In this document: positions 57,533 through 64,000 of the stretch, piece by piece | Position numbering within the stretch: position 1 is the stretch's first letter | Layout: each line of letters begins with the position of its first letter | NCBI GenBank assembly: GCA_019752115.1 | Contig: JAIEMN010000053.1 | Location: 1 to 64,000, forward strand | DNA length: 64,000 nt | Origin: Gemmatimonadaceae bacterium | GTDB lineage: Bacteria; Gemmatimonadota; Gemmatimonadetes; Gemmatimonadales; Gemmatimonadaceae | Direction of reading: 5' to 3' | Position numbers and translations under genes: made by a program | Notes under the pieces: model-generated | Seen by the model: only the letters and a program-made list of their open reading frames with translations | What the model was told of the DNA's origin: nothing | Databases searched by the model: none

Positions 57533-58861
57533 ATGCGTTCCTTCCGCACGTCGCACCGCGCCGGGGCCCTGCTCCCGGCGCTTTGTGTGTCCACCCTCGT
57601 GACCACCCTCGTGGCCACGCCGATGGCCGCCCAACGGCCCGCCACCAAGGGCGCGCCGACGCCGCTCGAGAGCACCGTCGACAAGATCGCGACGCATCCG
57701 TCGGTGGCCGCCGCGTTTGCGTCGCTCGAGCGCGAGAACGGCTGGACGATCGAGCAGCAGATCGCGCTCTGCCAGATCCCGGCCCCGCCCTTCAAGGAGG
57801 CCGCGCGCGCGGCGGCGTACCGTGAGCGCCTCAAGGGGGTCGGCGTCCAGAATGTGCGCATCGATGGCGAGGGGAATGTCATCGGGGAGATTCGCGGCAC
57901 ACGCCCCGGCCCCACGCTGCTGCTGGCGGGGCATCTGGATACGGTGTTCCCCGAGGGCACCAACGTCACCGTCAAGCGAGAGGGCACGAAGCTCACCGCT
58001 CCCGGTATCGGCGATGACTGCCGCGGGCTCGCCGTGGTGCTCACGGTGGCCCGACAGCTCGTCGCGCAGAAGGTGCCGTTCGGTGGCCGGGTGCTCGTGG
58101 TGGGCAACGTGGGGGAGGAGGGGCCCGGCAACCTGCGCGGCACGCGCGCGCTGTTCACCGGGCCGCTCAAGGATTCCATCGACCTGTTCATTTCGGTCGA
58201 TGGCACCGGCTACGGCATCACCAACGGCGGCGTGGGCAGCAACCGGTACCGCGTGAAGTACAAGGGTCCGGGCGGCCATTCGTACGGGGCATTCGGCATG
58301 CCCAACCCCATTCATGCGATGGGGCGCGCGATCGCCAAGATCGCCGATCTCGAAGCGACCACGACGCCCAAGGTCACGTTCAACGTGGGCATCGTCTCGG
58401 GCGGCACCAGCGTCAATTCCATCCCGTTCGAAGGCATCATGGAGGTGGATCTGCGGAGCGAATCGGCGGCGGCGCTCGCCGAGATTGACGGTCGCCTGCA
58501 GAAGGCCCTGCGTGACGCGCTCGCCGAGGAGAAGCAGCGCTGGCCCAACAGCAAAGCGGCGCTCGAGCTGGCGATCGATACCATCGGTATTCGCCCGGCG
58601 GGCAGCACGCCCGATTCGTCGCTCATCGTGCGCACGTCGTTGGCCGCGGCGCGCACCATGAACATCTACGCCCCACTCACCACCTCGAGCACCGACGCGA
58701 ACATCCCGATGAATCTCCATCGGCCGGCGGTCACGTTGGACGGCGGCGGAGTCGGCCGCGGGGCGCACTCTCTCGACGAGAGCTACGACGATCGCACCGA
58801 CGGCTTCAAGGGCCCGCAGTGGGTGATGCTCGTGGTGCTGGGGCTGCTGGGCGTGAAGTAG
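57533..58861 (+). CDS. Exported M20 family metallopeptidase
   Basis: 442-residue secreted zinc peptidase with a signal peptide (ALCVSTLVTTLVATPMAAQ). Di-zinc site features are LLAGHLDTVFPEG, GIGDDCRGLAVVL (the bridging Asp), and the Glu-Glu in NVGEEGPGN. The dimerisation lid (GPGGHSYGAFGMPNPIHAMGRA) and a C-terminal ligand His (GAHSLDE) are present. This is the tripeptidase T-like branch; it probably trims small peptides in the periplasm. It starts five bases after the second Rieske gene and may share its transcript. It converges on gluQ. Confidence 0.9.
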   Translation: MRSFRTSHRAGALLPALCVSTLVTTLVATPMAAQRPATKGAPTPLESTVDKIATHPSVAAAFASLERENGWTIEQQIALCQIPAPPFKEAARAAAYRERLKGVGVQNVRIDGEGNVIGEIRGTRPGPTLLLAGHLDTVFPEGTNVTVKREGTKLTAPGIGDDCRGLAVVLTVARQLVAQKVPFGGRVLVVGNVGEEGPGNLRGTRALFTGPLKDSIDLFISVDGTGYGITNGGVGSNRYRVKYKGPGGHSYGAFGMPNPIHAMGRAIAKIADLEATTTPKVTFNVGIVSGGTSVNSIPFEGIMEVDLRSESAAALAEIDGRLQKALRDALAEEKQRWPNSKAALELAIDTIGIRPAGSTPDSSLIVRTSLAAARTMNIYAPLTTSSTDANIPMNLHRPAVTLDGGGVGRGAHSLDESYDDRTDGFKGPQWVMLVVLGLLGVK

Positions 58862-58868
58862 CCGCCAG

Positions 58869-59816
58869 CTACGCGAATAGCTCCGGCAACGCCTCCACGG
58901 GCAGCGCACGGGCCTCCGGCACGAGCGCGGCCCGGTGGGCCGCCAGGCCAAAGAGATCGGCCGGCGTGGCGCCGGCCGCGCGCAGCTCGCGCAGCGACGT
59001 ATCGTGACTCGCCTTGCTCAACTTGCTGCCGTCGGGATGCACGAGCAGCGCGTGATGCAGGAGCTGCACCGGACGGTCGCGCCCGAGCATCGCGGCGAAC
59101 TGCAGCTGGCGTCCGGTGCTCGCGAGCAGATCTTCGCCACGAATGACGACGTCGATGCCATGCGCCGCGTCGTCGATCGTCACGGCGCACTGGTACGTCC
59201 ACTGATCGTGCCGGTCCTTCACGAGCATGTCCCCGCACTGCTCCGCGGGGATCTGCACGAGCGGGCCGAGACGGAGATCAGTGAAAGCGACCACGGTGCG
59301 CTCGAGCACGACCCGACGCGCAAAGGTGTCGGCGGGCGGGACGCTCGCCGCGCGGCAGGTGCCGGGATAGCGCGGCTCCTCCCCTGGGGCGTGCGGTACG
59401 AGTCGCTCAATGTCCCGTCGCGTGCAGCGGCAGGGATAGACGCGGCCATCCTGCACCAGCGGCGCGAGGGCGGCCGCGTACCTCGCGTGCTGATTGGACT
59501 GCCGCGCCGCATGCATGTGCGCGTCCGCGCGAAAGCTCTCGGTGGGAGCCAGATCGGGCACCAGCCCGAGCCAGTCGAGATCGTCGAGGAGCGCCGCCTC
59601 ATACTCCGGGCGGCAACGAGTCCGGTCGTGATCTTCGATGCGCAGCAGCACCGCGCCGCCGTGTGCGCGGGCAATGCCCCACACGTGCATGGCGTTGACC
59701 AGATGCCCGAGATGCAGATACCCCGTGGGCGCCGGCGCAAAGCGCGTGCGCCACGGCGCTGACGGCAGCGCCTCGGCGAGACGATCAATCCAGGGAGCGG
59801 GGCGTCGAACGGACAT
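58869..59816 (-). CDS. gluQ: Glutamyl-Q tRNA(Asp) synthetase
   Basis: 315-residue truncated glutamyl-tRNA synthetase that attaches glutamate to the queuosine base of tRNA-Asp. It has the HIGH-class motif in FAPAPTGYLHLGHLVNA, the KMSKS-class motif as GSKLSKASHD, and the family zinc site CRC...YPGTC around residues 130-155. It lacks the anticodon-binding domain of true GluRS, and its length is normal for GluQ. It lies 88 bases after the Rrf2 gene on the same strand and ends seven bases from the convergent M20 stop. Confidence 0.92.
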   Translation of the reverse strand: MSVRRPAPWIDRLAEALPSAPWRTRFAPAPTGYLHLGHLVNAMHVWGIARAHGGAVLLRIEDHDRTRCRPEYEAALLDDLDWLGLVPDLAPTESFRADAHMHAARQSNQHARYAAALAPLVQDGRVYPCRCTRRDIERLVPHAPGEEPRYPGTCRAASVPPADTFARRVVLERTVVAFTDLRLGPLVQIPAEQCGDMLVKDRHDQWTYQCAVTIDDAAHGIDVVIRGEDLLASTGRQLQFAAMLGRDRPVQLLHHALLVHPDGSKLSKASHDTSLRELRAAGATPADLFGLAAHRAALVPEARALPVEALPELFA

Positions 59817-59904
59817 GCCGGACGCTACCAGCGACCGGGATCCCGTTCAACACCTCGCGACATCTCCCGCACCGGCCGCCGCCCCATGGGGGAGCGGGCG
59901 CCGG

Positions 59905-60378
59905 TTACGCGCTCAGCATCGCGTACGAGCTGTTCCCTTCGGCCGACTTCCCCGACACGTTGCCAAAGGGGAGCGCGTTGGAGTCGGTCAGCAACTCGGA
60001 GATGGTGGTTTGCGCGAACCGCGCTGCCGCGTGGCCCACGATGGCCGACCAGCGGGCGTGCACCGCGCACGGGTTGGCCGCCTCGCAGACGTGGTTGCGC
60101 AGCAGACACGACGGCGTCCGCGCATGATCGTCGAACGGCGCGATGATCCGTGCCAGCGTGAGCTCAGTCGCCGGCACAGCCAGCGTGAAGCCGCCGGCCG
60201 CACCGCGGGCGCTGTGGACCACGCCCGCCTTGGCGAGCGCGTTCAGCGTCTTGGCCAGGTAGTTGCGCGGGGCGCCAAGTTCGGCGGCGATGGCATCAGC
60301 CGACAGAGCCTTGTGGCCGTCGTGTCGCGCGAGCAGCAGCACAGCGCGGACGGCATGTTCAGCAGTTGCCGAGAGCAT
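59905..60378 (-). CDS. Rrf2 family transcriptional regulator with three-cysteine cluster site
   Basis: 157-residue regulator: winged-helix N-terminal domain (LSATAEHAVRAVLLLARHDG, the LGAPRNYLAKTLNALAKAGVV recognition region, then RGAAGGFTLAVPA) and three cysteines (CLLRNHVCEAANPC) near residue 95-108. In IscR/NsrR/RsrR relatives this triad holds an Fe-S cluster that senses iron, nitric oxide or redox state. The ATG at 60378 gives the standard start; a TTG at 60405 would add nine residues. The regulon is unknown. A partial palindrome 30-45 bases upstream may be its own operator. Confidence 0.88.
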   Translation of the reverse strand: MLSATAEHAVRAVLLLARHDGHKALSADAIAAELGAPRNYLAKTLNALAKAGVVHSARGAAGGFTLAVPATELTLARIIAPFDDHARTPSCLLRNHVCEAANPCAVHARWSAIVGHAAARFAQTTISELLTDSNALPFGNVSGKSAEGNSSYAMLSA

Positions 60379-60407
60379 GACAGAGGGGGCTGGGGGGTCG
60401 GACAAAC

Positions 60408-60423
60408 CTCACGGTACGCTGAG
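60408..60423. promoter_or_regulatory. Candidate operator upstream of the Rrf2 gene
   Basis: CTCACGGTACGCTGAG: CTCA and TGAG are inverted around a palindromic GTAC, with two mismatched bases on each side. It lies about 30 bases before the Rrf2 ATG, where an autoregulatory site would be expected. Confidence 0.25.
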
Positions 60424-60552
60424 ATTCGTCATTCGCCCGCCGCCAGGGAGTCGGGGAAGCAACGCAATTTTCCACGCCCCGCCCGACAGCCGCGTCAGGG
60501 TTTTTCCGTATCCCGGACTGCGATTCAGCGCCTCGCGTCGCGACGCGGGAGG

Positions 60553-60993
60553 CTACTTCCAGCTCGTCAGATCGGCGTTCTTGCCCTCGCCGCCCGGCTG
60601 CCCGTCCGCGCCATACGACAGCAGGTCGTAACCGCTCGGGTTCGCCCGCCCCGGCGCGAGGTACACGTAGGGGTGCCCCCACGGATCCATCGGAATCGCC
60701 TTTCGCACGTAGGGCGCCGTCCAGTTGGCCGGCGGATCGACGGTCGGGCGCTGCCAGAGGGCGTCGAGCCCCTGCGCCGTGGTCGGATAGCGACCGTTGT
60801 CGAGCCGGTACGCGTCGAGCGCGGTGGCAAAGCTCTCGATCTGTGTCTTCGCCGTCGCGATGCGCGCATCATCGACGTTGCGGAAGAGATTCGGCGCCAC
60901 CAGCGATGCGAGAATGGCGATGACGACGATCACCACCAGCACTTCGATGAGCGTGAAGCCGCGGCGCATCCCGCGCGCCAGGCGACGGGTCAT
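60553..60993 (-). CDS. gspG: Type II secretion major pseudopilin, GspG-like
   Basis: 146-residue pseudopilin with a class III signal: basic leader ending MRRG, then FTLIEVLVVIVVIAILASLVAPN, cleaved before Phe with Glu at +5. The globular part has the GspG pattern DAYRLDNGRYPTTAQGLDAL, DPWGHPYVY and the C-terminal SYGADGQPGGEGKNADLTSW, which supplies the calcium site in GspG. No other secretion-system gene is in the window, so it is an orphan copy here. The ATG at 60993 is used; one at 60969 also gives a working leader. It lies 13 bases after the zinc-ribbon/SH3 gene. Confidence 0.9.
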   Translation of the reverse strand: MTRRLARGMRRGFTLIEVLVVIVVIAILASLVAPNLFRNVDDARIATAKTQIESFATALDAYRLDNGRYPTTAQGLDALWQRPTVDPPANWTAPYVRKAIPMDPWGHPYVYLAPGRANPSGYDLLSYGADGQPGGEGKNADLTSWK

Positions 60994-61006
60994 GCGGCGC
61001 GCGGTC

Positions 61007-61687
61007 TTACTCGCCACGCGTGCGCAGGCTGTCGGCTTCGAACAAGCGGGGATCGACCCACCCCTGCACATCGGTGGACTTCACCAGACGCCAGCCGGCG
61101 CGATCGGTGCCGAGCATCGCGCGCGTCGTGGGCTTGATCACCCCCACGACCTGCCCACCACGACTCGCATCGGAGCGCACGTTGACCCACGTGCGCGCCA
61201 CAGCGGGCGTCCACGTGATGCTGTCATCGGCCGCGGCCGTCTCGCCGGCACTCGCCACGATGGCGCTCGCCGAGTCGTTCGCGATCGGCGCCGCACCCAC
61301 TTCCATCGCGGTCGTCGGCAGCGCGGTCTCTGCGCGCCCACGCACGGCGGTACCGGCGGACTGTTCGCGCGCTTCACGGACGATGGCCGTCGTGTACTGC
61401 GCGAGCGAGGGCGCCACACGCCAGACGGCGCCGGCGCCCGTCAGCATCACCGCGACGGCGGCCGCACTGCGCCAGGTCGCACTCGACAGGCGCCACGACG
61501 ACTTCACCTCACCACACCAGTGACACGTGGCATCCGCGCGATGCATGATCCCACAGCCGCGACACTGCTTGAGCTTGACGCGTTCACCGCGGGCATCGAG
61601 CAGATGAAACGGATGCGCGCACTTTGGACACTGCGACGCAGCGACCAATGCCTTGGAACCACACTGAGTGCAGCGGAGGTAGGCCAT
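61007..61687 (-). CDS. Zinc-ribbon membrane protein with periplasmic SH3-like domain
   Basis: 226-residue protein of unknown role. Two zinc ribbons open it: CTQC...CPKC (residues 6-24) and CRGC...CHWC (about 43-58). One transmembrane helix follows (AAVAVMLTGAGAVWRVA, about 75-92), then a linker and a C-terminal bacterial SH3 domain (WVNVRSDASRGGQVVGVI, WRLVKSTDVQGWV). The layout puts the ribbons in the cytoplasm and the SH3 in the periplasm, a plausible envelope sensor or scaffold. It precedes gspG by 13 bases, so the two are probably co-expressed. Confidence 0.8.
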   Translation of the reverse strand: MAYLRCTQCGSKALVAASQCPKCAHPFHLLDARGERVKLKQCRGCGIMHRADATCHWCGEVKSSWRLSSATWRSAAAVAVMLTGAGAVWRVAPSLAQYTTAIVREAREQSAGTAVRGRAETALPTTAMEVGAAPIANDSASAIVASAGETAAADDSITWTPAVARTWVNVRSDASRGGQVVGVIKPTTRAMLGTDRAGWRLVKSTDVQGWVDPRLFEADSLRTRGE

Positions 61688-61971
61688 AGGGATGAGGCGG
61701 CCGAAGCAACCGTGGAAGAGTGGAGAGCGCCCAATCGGTGACGCTCGAATGCCAACGGCGTAACGATCGGCAGTGGTTCGGTCTGCCGCTACGTGAGACC
61801 GGGCAAGCCTTCGTGTGGGTTGCGTATCGGATTAATTGGTCGGGGTTTAGCGTCCGCGACCGGCGACGCTTTCCGCTTTTGAGAATACCAGTGGTCCCGA
61901 GCAACCAGCGCCCGTCGGTGCCGTGACGTAACCTCCAGCAGTACGACCGACGATTCCCCAGTCCCCTGCTC
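61688..61971. promoter_or_regulatory. Divergent intergenic region, SH3 protein / DUF5916 protein
   Basis: 284 bases between divergent starts, the longest non-coding stretch here. It contains an AT-richer patch (TTGCGTATCGGATTAATTGG at about 61817-61836) that could be part of the promoter for the downstream gene, but no convincing -35/-10 pair. A 68-codon open frame at 61720-61926 has no family resemblance and is probably chance. Confidence 0.35.
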
Positions 61972-64000
61972 GTGATCCCATCCCTGCTGTCTGGAGCGGC
62001 CGTGGCCGCCGCCCTCCTTGGCGCCGCCCTCCCGACCACCGTTCCGGCCTCACCAGGGGCGTCACGAGGGGCGTCACGAGGGGCGTCACGAGAGGCGTCA
62101 CCAGAAGCGCCGCCGGGGGGTGTCTTTCACGGGCGTCAGGGGGCGACGCAGGTCCCGCTCCCCCGTCAGGAGGCTACCGTCACGGTGGACGGTCGGCTCG
62201 ACGAAGGGGTCTGGAAGAATGCCGCGACGCTGACCGGGTTCTCGCAGTTCTTTCCCAATGACGGCGTGCCGGCGCGCGACAGCACCGAGGTGCTGGTCTG
62301 GTACTCGGGTACGGCGTTGCATGTGGGGATCCGGGCGTTCGCCGCACCGGGCATCGTGCGTGCGACGCTCGCCGACCGCGACAAGATCAGTCAGGACGAC
62401 AACATCCAGCTGTTTCTCGGCACCTACAACGACAGCCGGCAGGCGCTGGTCTTTTCGGTGAACCCGTTGGGGATCCAGAGCGACGGCGTCCTCACCGAGA
62501 CGGGCGCCGCGACCACCGGCGGCTTTCTGGCCAATACGTCGCGCGCCCGCGAAACGCCCGATCTGGCGCCCGACTATGTGTGGCAGTCGAAGGGGCGCGT
62601 CACCGAGACGGGCTACGAAGTCGAGCTGGTGATCCCCTTCAAGAGCCTGCGCTATCGGGCGGCGGATGTGCAGACCTGGCAGTTGAATGTCGTGCGCACC
62701 GTGCAGGCCACCGGCTTCGAGGAAACGTGGGCGCCGGCGCGGCGCGCGAGCGCCAGCTTTCTGGCGCAGAGTGGTACGCTGACGGGACTCACGAACCTGC
62801 AACGTGGGCTGACGGTGGATCTGATTCCGACGATCACGTCGAGCGCAAACGGCGCACCGGGTCCCGTCGCCGGCACGTGGCGCTATACGAGCAAGCGCCC
62901 GGAGATCGGCGGCAGCGCCCGCTGGGGGATCACCAGCAACCTGACGCTCGCCGCCACCGCCAATCCCGACTTTTCGCAGGTCGAAGCCGACGCGACGCAA
63001 TACTCACTCGACCCGCGCGCGGCCGTGTTCTATCCCGAGCGGCGCCCGTTCTTTCTCGAGAGTCAGGAACAGTTCACGGCGCCGAATCGCCTGATCTACA
63101 CCCGCCGGATCTCGCAGCCGACCTTTTCGACCAAGCTCACCGGCAAGCACGGTGGCTTCGACATTGGCGTGCTGACGGCCGTGGATGATCAGGCCGCCTC
63201 GGCCACGGGGCAGCATTCGCCCTTCTACAACATCCTCCGGCTGCAACGCGATCTCGGGAAACAGAGCCGCGCCGGCGTGGTGTACACCGACAAGATCGAC
63301 GGCGATCAGTGGAATCGCGTCCTCGGGGCGGACGGACGCCTCGTGCGCGGCGTGTGGGGGCTCCAGGGACAGGTGGCCCGGAGCTTCACGGGCACGGACA
63401 CCAGCAGCCGTCAGGCGCCCCTCTGGGATGCCTCCCTGGTGCGCAACGGTCGCGCCTTCTACGCCCGCTATTCGGGCAGTGGCATCAGCCGCGACTTCGA
63501 TGCGCAATCCGGTTTCATCTCGCGCACGAACGTGGCGGTGTTCAATGCGACCCATCGTCTGAATCTGTTCGGCAAGCCCGGGGCGCTGGTCGAGCTGTTC
63601 AGCCCCGAGATCTATCTCATGGCGCGGTACCGCTACGATGACCTGGTCGCCCGTCGCCCGTCACAGGATCAGCAACTGCACTTGCGCAGCAACACCCGCT
63701 TTCGTGGCGGATGGTCGCTCGGCGCGCAGATCCTGCGCGAGGAGTTCGGGTACGATCGCGAGCTGTACGCCAACTACGTGTATCTGCGGCCGCGGACGGG
63801 CGGCGTGGACACGGTGTCGTACACCGGCACGGCCCACCTTCCCAATCTCGACTACGTCGTGTCCGTGGCCACGCCGGAGTTCAAGCGGTTCAGCTATAAC
63901 GTCGTGACCATTTGGGGGCAGGACGAAAACTTCCAGGAGTGGAGCTCGGCCAAAATCCTGAACCTGCAGAACACGCTCACCCTACGGCCAACCGAGCAAC
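61972..64000 (+). CDS. DUF5916 / CBM9-domain outer-membrane protein, 3'-truncated
   Basis: Open from a GTG at 61972 to the right edge (676 residues visible). A signal peptide (SLLSGAAVAAALLGAALP) is followed by a short repeat linker, then a carbohydrate-binding family 9-like beta sandwich (VDGRLDEGVWKNAATLTGF, IQLFLGTYNDSRQALVFSVN, GYEVELVIPFKSLRY). From about residue 280 the DUF5916 part begins, with NPDFSQVEADATQYSLDPR and FYPERRPFFLES, leading into amphipathic strands likely to form an outer-membrane barrel. An in-frame TGA at 61924 bounds the start. Such proteins are thought to handle surface glycans, but none has a proven role. Confidence 0.87.
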   Translation, partial: MIPSLLSGAAVAAALLGAALPTTVPASPGASRGASRGASREASPEAPPGGVFHGRQGATQVPLPRQEATVTVDGRLDEGVWKNAATLTGFSQFFPNDGVPARDSTEVLVWYSGTALHVGIRAFAAPGIVRATLADRDKISQDDNIQLFLGTYNDSRQALVFSVNPLGIQSDGVLTETGAATTGGFLANTSRARETPDLAPDYVWQSKGRVTETGYEVELVIPFKSLRYRAADVQTWQLNVVRTVQATGFEETWAPARRASASFLAQSGTLTGLTNLQRGLTVDLIPTITSSANGAPGPVAGTWRYTSKRPEIGGSARWGITSNLTLAATANPDFSQVEADATQYSLDPRAAVFYPERRPFFLESQEQFTAPNRLIYTRRISQPTFSTKLTGKHGGFDIGVLTAVDDQAASATGQHSPFYNILRLQRDLGKQSRAGVVYTDKIDGDQWNRVLGADGRLVRGVWGLQGQVARSFTGTDTSSRQAPLWDASLVRNGRAFYARYSGSGISRDFDAQSGFISRTNVAVFNATHRLNLFGKPGALVELFSPEIYLMARYRYDDLVARRPSQDQQLHLRSNTRFRGGWSLGAQILREEFGYDRELYANYVYLRPRTGGVDTVSYTGTAHLPNLDYVVSVATPEFKRFSYNVVTIWGQDENFQEWSSAKILNLQNTLTLRPTEQ
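62053..62100 (+). repeat. Four 12-base tandem repeats in the DUF5916 gene
   Basis: Four in-frame units of about CGAGGGGCGTCA (62053, 62065, 62077, 62089) encode PGAS, RGAS, RGAS and REAS, just after the signal peptide. The copies are nearly identical, so the number may vary by slippage. Confidence 0.85.

Noticed and set aside
61720-61926. 68-codon open frame in the divergent intergenic region
   Set aside because: No recognisable domain or Shine-Dalgarno, and it would fill the promoter region of the DUF5916 gene.
62053-62100. CRISPR-like short repeats
   Set aside because: The 12-base units are directly adjacent without spacers and are in frame within a coding sequence.

Overview
The window is a 64 kb, GC-rich chromosomal stretch from a free-living, aerobic, diderm heterotroph. 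Gene content suggests Gemmatimonadota or a close relative: a six-gene alternative complex III, TamA/TamB-type outer-membrane assembly proteins, a PEP-CTERM protein, a CBM9/DUF5916 outer-membrane protein, many exported peptidases and amidohydrolases, and an ALDH16-type aldehyde dehydrogenase. This assignment is inference from content; no rRNA gene is present. I saw no tRNA, CRISPR array, insertion sequence or prophage. Coding density is very high and no gap exceeds 300 bases.

Layout. 1-1856: 3' part of a chemoreceptor. 1888-3030: fatty acid hydroxylase. 3122-10980 (minus): actA-F, an alternative complex III that passes electrons from quinol to cytochrome c, with overlapping genes. 11216-19327 (minus): a six-gene operon encoding a peptide-type solute-binding lipoprotein, heparinase II/III protein, TrmJ-like RNA methyltransferase, class III aminotransferase and two amidohydrolases. 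Two matching ABC permeases (19334-21150) diverge from it. They end tail-to-tail on an M19 dipeptidase that follows a GH38 alpha-mannosidase (24965-21147, minus). Together this looks like an uptake and breakdown locus for a glycosylated or peptide-linked substrate.

25077-30247: DedA protein, Mn superoxide dismutase, TSUP transporter, YIP1 protein and arginine decarboxylase. A striking 201-bp nested palindrome lies between the convergent sod and TSUP genes. 30348-38422: AIM24-like protein translationally coupled to an S9 peptidase, DUF502 protein, exported amidohydrolase, class II-like photolyase and a small exported protein. 38590-43905 (minus): eukaryotic-type deoxyribose-phosphate aldolase, then ALDH16-type dehydrogenase, then M3 oligopeptidase. 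The aldolase releases acetaldehyde that the dehydrogenase could oxidise.

44006-48061: Ig-like lipoprotein, short-chain dehydrogenase coupled to an ABC1/ADCK atypical kinase, and a PEP-CTERM protein. 48278-55098 (minus): TamA-like barrel protein and TamB, coupled. 55300-57527: a compact plus-strand group of two small polytopic membrane proteins and two exported Rieske proteins, possibly an undescribed electron-transfer unit. 57533-61687: M20 peptidase, GluQ, Rrf2 regulator, a GspG-like pseudopilin and a zinc-ribbon/SH3 membrane protein. 61972-64000: 5' part of a DUF5916/CBM9 outer-membrane protein that runs off the right edge.

Two expression themes recur. Genes inside operons overlap by ATGA, GTGA or TGATG and sometimes carry a clear Shine-Dalgarno. 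Many leading or stand-alone genes instead have C/T-rich leaders without one. Several long perfect hairpins sit at gene ends, some directly against the next start codon.
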